Source: Loxodes magnus (lineage: Eukaryota; Ciliophora; Karyorelictea; Loxodida; Loxodidae). Taken from it: a stretch of DNA of 64,000 nucleotides. Shown in pieces: positions 57,277 to 64,000 of the stretch. The notes under the pieces were generated by a model. It had not been told where the DNA came from. It saw only the letters and a list, made by a program, of their open reading frames with translations, and ran no database searches. Every line of letters starts with the position of its first letter. The first letter of the stretch is position 1. Position numbers and translations under genes: made by a program. The stretch is taken from positions 124,001 to 188,000 of the forward strand of contig CAMPDV010000687.1 of the NCBI GenBank assembly GCA_946699065.1, read 5' to 3'.

Positions 57277-57549
57277 TACTTATTTTTATATACTCACAAA
57301 TATTTTAAATAAGATTATAAACTTTTATTTTGAAAAATAATGTTTTCTGATGAAAGTGTTGTAAACTTTTTCGCGAAAAAAAAGTTTAGCATCATTATTG
57401 TAGTATTTGTTATCTACTTGTAGATGTGTAACTTATTTAAAAATTTATAAGTCTTCTAAACTGAGGGTTCCACTGTTTTTATTTCGGAATGAAAAAAGGC
57501 ATAATAAACTTTTCGATAAACTTCGAGATATAAATTTTTGTTAAAAAAG

Positions 57550-57621
57550 TAGCGAGGAGTAGTTTCGATCTACCGACCTCTGGGTTATGGGCCCAGCGCG
57601 CTTCCACTGCGCTACCCCGCT
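57550..57621 (-). tRNA. initiator tRNA-Met(CAU), array copy 25
   Basis: Identical to copy 1. Confidence 0.96.
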
Positions 57622-57894
57622 TACTTATTTTTATATACTCACAAATATTTTAAATAAGATTATAAACTTTTATTTTGAAAAATAATGTTTTCTGATGAAA
57701 GTGTTGTAAACTTTTTCGCGAAAAAAAAGTTTAGCATCATTATTGTAGTATTTGTTATCTACTTGTAGATGTGTAACTTATTTAAAAATTTATAAGTCTT
57801 CTAAACTGAGGGTTCCACTGTTTTTATTTCGGAATGAAAAAAGGCATAATAAACTTTTCGATAAACTTCGAGATATAAATTTTTGTTAAAAAAG

Positions 57895-57966
57895 TAGCGA
57901 GGAGTAGTTTCGATCTACCGACCTCTGGGTTATGGGCCCAGCGCGCTTCCACTGCGCTACCCCGCT
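57895..57966 (-). tRNA. initiator tRNA-Met(CAU), array copy 26
   Basis: Identical to copy 1. Confidence 0.96.
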
Positions 57967-58239
57967 TACTTATTTTTATATACTCACAAATATTTTAAAT
58001 AAGATTATAAACTTTTATTTTGAAAAATAATGTTTTCTGATGAAAGTGTTGTAAACTTTTTCGCGAAAAAAAAGTTTAGCATCATTATTGTAGTATTTGT
58101 TATCTACTTGTAGATGTGTAACTTATTTAAAAATTTATAAGTCTTCTAAACTGAGGGTTCCACTGTTTTTATTTCGGAATGAAAAAAGGCATAATAAACT
58201 TTTCGATAAACTTCGAGATATAAATTTTTGTTAAAAAAG

Positions 58240-58311
58240 TAGCGAGGAGTAGTTTCGATCTACCGACCTCTGGGTTATGGGCCCAGCGCGCTTCCACTGC
58301 GCTACCCCGCT
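58240..58311 (-). tRNA. initiator tRNA-Met(CAU), array copy 27
   Basis: Identical to copy 1. Confidence 0.96.
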
Positions 58312-58584
58312 TACTTATTTTTATATACTCACAAATATTTTAAATAAGATTATAAACTTTTATTTTGAAAAATAATGTTTTCTGATGAAAGTGTTGTAAA
58401 CTTTTTCGCGAAAAAAAAGTTTAGCATCATTATTGTAGTATTTGTTATCTACTTGTAGATGTGTAACTTATTTAAAAATTTATAAGTCTTCTAAACTGAG
58501 GGTTCCACTGTTTTTATTTCGGAATGAAAAAAGGCATAATAAACTTTTCGATAAACTTCGAGATATAAATTTTTGTTAAAAAAG

Positions 58585-58656
58585 TAGCGAGGAGTAGTTT
58601 CGATCTACCGACCTCTGGGTTATGGGCCCAGCGCGCTTCCACTGCGCTACCCCGCT
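58585..58656 (-). tRNA. initiator tRNA-Met(CAU), array copy 28
   Basis: Identical to copy 1. Confidence 0.96.
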
Positions 58657-58929
58657 TACTTATTTTTATATACTCACAAATATTTTAAATAAGATTATAA
58701 ACTTTTATTTTGAAAAATAATGTTTTCTGATGAAAGTGTTGTAAACTTTTTCGCGAAAAAAAAGTTTAGCATCATTATTGTAGTATTTGTTATCTACTTG
58801 TAGATGTGTAACTTATTTAAAAATTTATAAGTCTTCTAAACTGAGGGTTCCACTGTTTTTATTTCGGAATGAAAAAAGGCATAATAAACTTTTCGATAAA
58901 CTTCGAGATATAAATTTTTGTTAAAAAAG

Positions 58930-59001
58930 TAGCGAGGAGTAGTTTCGATCTACCGACCTCTGGGTTATGGGCCCAGCGCGCTTCCACTGCGCTACCCCGC
59001 T
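58930..59001 (-). tRNA. initiator tRNA-Met(CAU), array copy 29
   Basis: Identical to copy 1. Confidence 0.96.
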
Positions 59002-59274
59002 TACTTATTTTTATATACTCACAAATATTTTAAATAAGATTATAAACTTTTATTTTGAAAAATAATGTTTTCTGATGAAAGTGTTGTAAACTTTTTCGCG
59101 AAAAAAAAGTTTAGCATCATTATTGTAGTATTTGTTATCTACTTGTAGATGTGTAACTTATTTAAAAATTTATAAGTCTTCTAAACTGAGGGTTCCACTG
59201 TTTTTATTTCGGAATGAAAAAAGGCATAATAAACTTTTCGATAAACTTCGAGATATAAATTTTTGTTAAAAAAG

Positions 59275-59346
59275 TAGCGAGGAGTAGTTTCGATCTACCG
59301 ACCTCTGGGTTATGGGCCCAGCGCGCTTCCACTGCGCTACCCCGCT
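59275..59346 (-). tRNA. initiator tRNA-Met(CAU), array copy 30
   Basis: Identical to copy 1. Confidence 0.96.
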
Positions 59347-59619
59347 TACTTATTTTTATATACTCACAAATATTTTAAATAAGATTATAAACTTTTATTT
59401 TGAAAAATAATGTTTTCTGATGAAAGTGTTGTAAACTTTTTCGCGAAAAAAAAGTTTAGCATCATTATTGTAGTATTTGTTATCTACTTGTAGATGTGTA
59501 ACTTATTTAAAAATTTATAAGTCTTCTAAACTGAGGGTTCCACTGTTTTTATTTCGGAATGAAAAAAGGCATAATAAACTTTTCGATAAACTTCGAGATA
59601 TAAATTTTTGTTAAAAAAG

Positions 59620-59691
59620 TAGCGAGGAGTAGTTTCGATCTACCGACCTCTGGGTTATGGGCCCAGCGCGCTTCCACTGCGCTACCCCGCT
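59620..59691 (-). tRNA. initiator tRNA-Met(CAU), array copy 31
   Basis: Identical to copy 1. Confidence 0.96.
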
Positions 59692-59964
59692 TACTTATTT
59701 TTATATACTCACAAATATTTTAAATAAGATTATAAACTTTTATTTTGAAAAATAATGTTTTCTGATGAAAGTGTTGTAAACTTTTTCGCGAAAAAAAAGT
59801 TTAGCATCATTATTGTAGTATTTGTTATCTACTTGTAGATGTGTAACTTATTTAAAAATTTATAAGTCTTCTAAACTGAGGGTTCCACTGTTTTTATTTC
59901 GGAATGAAAAAAGGCATAATAAACTTTTCGATAAACTTCGAGATATAAATTTTTGTTAAAAAAG

Positions 59965-60036
59965 TAGCGAGGAGTAGTTTCGATCTACCGACCTCTGGGT
60001 TATGGGCCCAGCGCGCTTCCACTGCGCTACCCCGCT
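59965..60036 (-). tRNA. initiator tRNA-Met(CAU), array copy 32
   Basis: Identical to copy 1. Confidence 0.96.
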
Positions 60037-60309
60037 TACTTATTTTTATATACTCACAAATATTTTAAATAAGATTATAAACTTTTATTTTGAAAAATAA
60101 TGTTTTCTGATGAAAGTGTTGTAAACTTTTTCGCGAAAAAAAAGTTTAGCATCATTATTGTAGTATTTGTTATCTACTTGTAGATGTGTAACTTATTTAA
60201 AAATTTATAAGTCTTCTAAACTGAGGGTTCCACTGTTTTTATTTCGGAATGAAAAAAGGCATAATAAACTTTTCGATAAACTTCGAGATATAAATTTTTG
60301 TTAAAAAAG

Positions 60310-60381
60310 TAGCGAGGAGTAGTTTCGATCTACCGACCTCTGGGTTATGGGCCCAGCGCGCTTCCACTGCGCTACCCCGCT
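60310..60381 (-). tRNA. initiator tRNA-Met(CAU), array copy 33
   Basis: Identical to copy 1. Confidence 0.96.
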
Positions 60382-60654
60382 TACTTATTTTTATATACTC
60401 ACAAATATTTTAAATAAGATTATAAACTTTTATTTTGAAAAATAATGTTTTCTGATGAAAGTGTTGTAAACTTTTTCGCGAAAAAAAAGTTTAGCATCAT
60501 TATTGTAGTATTTGTTATCTACTTGTAGATGTGTAACTTATTTAAAAATTTATAAGTCTTCTAAACTGAGGGTTCCACTGTTTTTATTTCGGAATGAAAA
60601 AAGGCATAATAAACTTTTCGATAAACTTCGAGATATAAATTTTTGTTAAAAAAG

Positions 60655-60726
60655 TAGCGAGGAGTAGTTTCGATCTACCGACCTCTGGGTTATGGGCCCA
60701 GCGCGCTTCCACTGCGCTACCCCGCT
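60655..60726 (-). tRNA. initiator tRNA-Met(CAU), array copy 34
   Basis: Identical to copy 1. Confidence 0.96.
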
Positions 60727-60999
60727 TACTTATTTTTATATACTCACAAATATTTTAAATAAGATTATAAACTTTTATTTTGAAAAATAATGTTTTCTGA
60801 TGAAAGTGTTGTAAACTTTTTCGCGAAAAAAAAGTTTAGCATCATTATTGTAGTATTTGTTATCTACTTGTAGATGTGTAACTTATTTAAAAATTTATAA
60901 GTCTTCTAAACTGAGGGTTCCACTGTTTTTATTTCGGAATGAAAAAAGGCATAATAAACTTTTCGATAAACTTCGAGATATAAATTTTTGTTAAAAAAG

Positions 61000-61071
61000 T
61001 AGCGAGGAGTAGTTTCGATCTACCGACCTCTGGGTTATGGGCCCAGCGCGCTTCCACTGCGCTACCCCGCT
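61000..61071 (-). tRNA. initiator tRNA-Met(CAU), array copy 35
   Basis: Identical to copy 1. Confidence 0.96.
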
Positions 61072-61344
61072 TACTTATTTTTATATACTCACAAATATTT
61101 TAAATAAGATTATAAACTTTTATTTTGAAAAATAATGTTTTCTGATGAAAGTGTTGTAAACTTTTTCGCGAAAAAAAAGTTTAGCATCATTATTGTAGTA
61201 TTTGTTATCTACTTGTAGATGTGTAACTTATTTAAAAATTTATAAGTCTTCTAAACTGAGGGTTCCACTGTTTTTATTTCGGAATGAAAAAAGGCATAAT
61301 AAACTTTTCGATAAACTTCGAGATATAAATTTTTGTTAAAAAAG

Positions 61345-61416
61345 TAGCGAGGAGTAGTTTCGATCTACCGACCTCTGGGTTATGGGCCCAGCGCGCTTCC
61401 ACTGCGCTACCCCGCT
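61345..61416 (-). tRNA. initiator tRNA-Met(CAU), array copy 36
   Basis: Gene identical to copy 1. The spacer to its right has the first length variant (AAAAATATTATAAG for AAAAATTTATAAG near 61581). Confidence 0.96.
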
Positions 61417-61690
61417 TACTTATTTTTATATACTCACAAATATTTTAAATAAGATTATAAACTTTTATTTTGAAAAATAATGTTTTCTGATGAAAGTGTT
61501 GTAAACTTTTTCGCGAAAAAAAAGTTTAGCATCATTATTGTAGTATTTGTTATCTACTTGTAGATGTGTAACTTATTTAAAAATATTATAAGTCTTCTAA
61601 ACTGAGGGTTCCACTGTTTTTATTTCGGAATGAAAAAAGGCATAATAAACTTTTCGATAAACTTCGAGATATAAATTTTTGTTAAAAAAG

Positions 61691-61788
61691 TAGCGAGGAG
61701 TAGTTTCGATCTACCGACCTCTGGAGTAGTTTCGATCTACCGACCTCTGGGTTATGGGCCCAGCGCGCTTCCACTGCGCTACCCCGCT
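61691..61788 (-). pseudogene. initiator tRNA-Met, array copy 37, broken by a 26-nt internal duplication
   Basis: The segment covering the variable region, T arm and start of the 3' acceptor strand is repeated in tandem inside the gene, so the copy spans 98 nt and would have two T arms. Unlikely to mature as a tRNA. Confidence 0.9.
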
Positions 61789-62061
61789 TACTTATTTTTA
61801 TATACTCACAAATATTTTAAATAAGATTATAAACTTTTATTTTGAAAAATAATGTTTTCTGATGAAAGTGTTGTAAACTTTTTCGCGAAAAAAAAGTTTA
61901 GCATCATTATTGTAGTATTTGTTATCTACTTGTAGATGTGTAACTTATTTAAAAATTTATAAGTCTTCTAAACTGAGGGTTCCACTGTTTTTATTTCGGA
62001 ATGAAAAAAGGCATAATAAACTTTTCGATAAACTTCGAGATATAAATTTTTGTTAAAAAAG

Positions 62062-62133
62062 TAGCGAGGAGTAGTTTCGATCTACCGACCTCTGGGTTAT
62101 GGGCCCAGCGCGCTTCCACTGCGCTACCCCGCT
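62062..62133 (-). tRNA. initiator tRNA-Met(CAU), array copy 38
   Basis: Gene identical to copy 1. The spacer to its right is 1 nt longer (ATATTATAAG variant). Confidence 0.96.
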
Positions 62134-62407
62134 TACTTATTTTTATATACTCACAAATATTTTAAATAAGATTATAAACTTTTATTTTGAAAAATAATGT
62201 TTTCTGATGAAAGTGTTGTAAACTTTTTCGCGAAAAAAAAGTTTAGCATCATTATTGTAGTATTTGTTATCTACTTGTAGATGTGTAACTTATTTAAAAA
62301 TATTATAAGTCTTCTAAACTGAGGGTTCCACTGTTTTTATTTCGGAATGAAAAAAGGCATAATAAACTTTTCGATAAACTTCGAGATATAAATTTTTGTT
62401 AAAAAAG

Positions 62408-62479
62408 TAGCGAGGAGTAGTTTCGATCTACCGACCTCTGGGTTATGGGCCCAGCGCGCTTCCACTGCGCTACCCCGCT
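62408..62479 (-). tRNA. initiator tRNA-Met(CAU), array copy 39
   Basis: Gene identical to copy 1. The spacer to its right is also 1 nt longer. Confidence 0.96.
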
Positions 62480-62753
62480 TACTTATTTTTATATACTCAC
62501 AAATATTTTAAATAAGATTATAAACTTTTATTTTGAAAAATAATGTTTTCTGATGAAAGTGTTGTAAACTTTTTCGCGAAAAAAAAGTTTAGCATCATTA
62601 TTGTAGTATTTGTTATCTACTTGTAGATGTGTAACTTATTTAAAAATATTATAAGTCTTCTAAACTGAGGGTTCCACTGTTTTTATTTCGGAATGAAAAA
62701 AGGCATAATAAACTTTTCGATAAACTTCGAGATATAAATTTTTGTTAAAAAAG

Positions 62754-62825
62754 TAGCGAGGAGTAGTTTCGATCTACCGACCTCTGGGTTATGGGCCCAG
62801 CGCGCTTCCACTGCGCTACCCCGCT
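62754..62825 (-). tRNA. initiator tRNA-Met(CAU), array copy 40
   Basis: Identical to copy 1; the standard 345-bp spacing resumes. Confidence 0.96.
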
Positions 62826-63098
62826 TACTTATTTTTATATACTCACAAATATTTTAAATAAGATTATAAACTTTTATTTTGAAAAATAATGTTTTCTGAT
62901 GAAAGTGTTGTAAACTTTTTCGCGAAAAAAAAGTTTAGCATCATTATTGTAGTATTTGTTATCTACTTGTAGATGTGTAACTTATTTAAAAATTTATAAG
63001 TCTTCTAAACTGAGGGTTCCACTGTTTTTATTTCGGAATGAAAAAAGGCATAATAAACTTTTCGATAAACTTCGAGATATAAATTTTTGTTAAAAAAG

Positions 63099-63170
63099 TA
63101 GCGAGGAGTAGTTTCGATCTACCGACCTCTGGGTTATGGGCCCAGCGCGCTTCCACTGCGCTACCCCGCT
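63099..63170 (-). tRNA. initiator tRNA-Met(CAU), array copy 41
   Basis: Identical to copy 1. Confidence 0.96.
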
Positions 63171-63443
63171 TACTTATTTTTATATACTCACAAATATTTT
63201 AAATAAGATTATAAACTTTTATTTTGAAAAATAATGTTTTCTGATGAAAGTGTTGTAAACTTTTTCGCGAAAAAAAAGTTTAGCATCATTATTGTAGTAT
63301 TTGTTATCTACTTGTAGATGTGTAACTTATTTAAAAATTTATAAGTCTTCTAAACTGAGGGTTCCACTGTTTTTATTTCGGAATGAAAAAAGGCATAATA
63401 AACTTTTCGATAAACTTCGAGATATAAATTTTTGTTAAAAAAG

Positions 63444-63515
63444 TAGCGAGGAGTAGTTTCGATCTACCGACCTCTGGGTTATGGGCCCAGCGCGCTTCCA
63501 CTGCGCTACCCCGCT
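63444..63515 (-). tRNA. initiator tRNA-Met(CAU), array copy 42
   Basis: Identical to copy 1. Confidence 0.96.
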
Positions 63516-63788
63516 TACTTATTTTTATATACTCACAAATATTTTAAATAAGATTATAAACTTTTATTTTGAAAAATAATGTTTTCTGATGAAAGTGTTG
63601 TAAACTTTTTCGCGAAAAAAAAGTTTAGCATCATTATTGTAGTATTTGTTATCTACTTGTAGATGTGTAACTTATTTAAAAATTTATAAGTCTTCTAAAC
63701 TGAGGGTTCCACTGTTTTTATTTCGGAATGAAAAAAGGCATAATAAACTTTTCGATAAACTTCGAGATATAAATTTTTGTTAAAAAAG

Positions 63789-63860
63789 TAGCGAGGAGTA
63801 GTTTCGATCTACCGACCTCTGGGTTATGGGCCCAGCGCGCTTCCACTGCGCTACCCCGCT
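63789..63860 (-). tRNA. initiator tRNA-Met(CAU), array copy 43
   Basis: Identical to copy 1; last complete copy before the window edge. Confidence 0.96.
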
Positions 63861-64000
63861 TACTTATTTTTATATACTCACAAATATTTTAAATAAGATT
63901 ATAAACTTTTATTTTGAAAAATAATGTTTTCTGATGAAAGTGTTGTAAACTTTTTCGCGAAAAAAAAGTTTAGCATCATTATTGTAGTATTTGTTATCTA

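Larger units (their letters stand above)
49196..64000. repeat. tandem array of a 345-bp unit carrying an initiator tRNA-Met gene
   Basis: Unit period is exactly 345 bp from the first unit to about 61560, then small length variants appear. Each unit holds a 72-nt tRNA on the minus strand, a T6 terminator right after it, and a 273-bp AT-rich spacer with an inverted repeat centred on TCGCGA. 43 tRNA positions lie in the window; the array continues beyond the right edge. The left boundary is at TTTTTATTTCGGAATG; the DNA before it shares only TTTTTATTTCGG. By eye the first 36 units are identical, which implies recent expansion or strong homogenisation, or assembly extension of a real but shorter array. 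Confidence 0.97.

Noticed and set aside
49196..64000. CRISPR array, satellite or 5S rDNA interpretation of the tandem repeat
   Set aside because: The whole unit repeats, spacers included, and each unit folds as a complete initiator tRNA. No 5S or rRNA sequence is present.
1..64000. Suppressor-type tRNAs for the reassigned stops
   Set aside because: No tRNA with anticodon UUA, CUA or UCA was found. Only Arg(UCU), Phe(GAA), Ile(UAU), initiator Met and pseudogenes are visible.

Overview
This is an AT-rich eukaryotic window (roughly 20-25% GC by eye). It looks like a ciliate nuclear genome in which all three standard stop codons can be sense. Three formate/nitrite-transporter (FNT) genes, a Kelch-like gene and several retroelement ORF1 proteins become readable only when TAA and TAG are read as Gln and TGA as Trp. 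Trp positions swap TGG and TGA between paralogues, and TGA falls on Trp positions conserved in the FNT family. That matches the karyorelict (Loxodes-like) or Condylostoma-type code. Species and nucleus (germline or somatic) cannot be told from the sequence. A standard-code ORF scan finds almost nothing real here.

Layout. 1-412: 3' end of a Kelch-like gene with a probable 20-nt intron. 1230-7180: an old segmental duplication ending in a decayed tRNA-Phe and filled by at least six retroelement insertions; its uninterrupted partner, with an intact tRNA-Phe(GAA), is at 38660-40030. 7578-10440: more short retroposons. 10603: tRNA-Arg(UCU). 10881: an initiator-tRNA pseudogene. 14130-27390: three FNT genes; two are nearly identical and inverted about 7.2 kb apart, with several retroelements between and after them. 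27.4-38.6 kb: mostly featureless AT-rich DNA with two weak gene-like stretches. 40308: tRNA-Ile(UAU). 43053-44097: one more ORF1. 49196-64000: a tandem array with a 345-bp unit, each unit carrying one initiator tRNA-Met gene; 43 copies lie in the window (42 intact, one broken by a 26-nt duplication) and the array runs off the right edge.

The most unusual features are the initiator-tRNA array and the retroelement community. At least nine elements, coding and non-coding, carry the same kind of 3' terminal stem-loop: a near-constant loop of about 16 nt on stems that differ but stay complementary, followed by an AATCAAATT-type tail. This is what is expected if several short non-autonomous elements share a 3' recognition signal with one LINE, whose 5'-truncated reverse-transcriptase copy lies at 4352-5925. 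A separate structured RNA family of about 300 nt (10114-10427 and 25655-25964) has target-site duplications and compensatory stem changes. A second tail class with a GGTTG-(R)AA core goes with ORF1 proteins carrying the standard CCHC zinc knuckle.

Limits: all translations, alignments and counts were done by eye. Boundaries of the older elements are approximate. Weak gene candidates in T-rich or A-rich DNA are marked low, because with TAA/TAG as Gln long open frames arise by chance.
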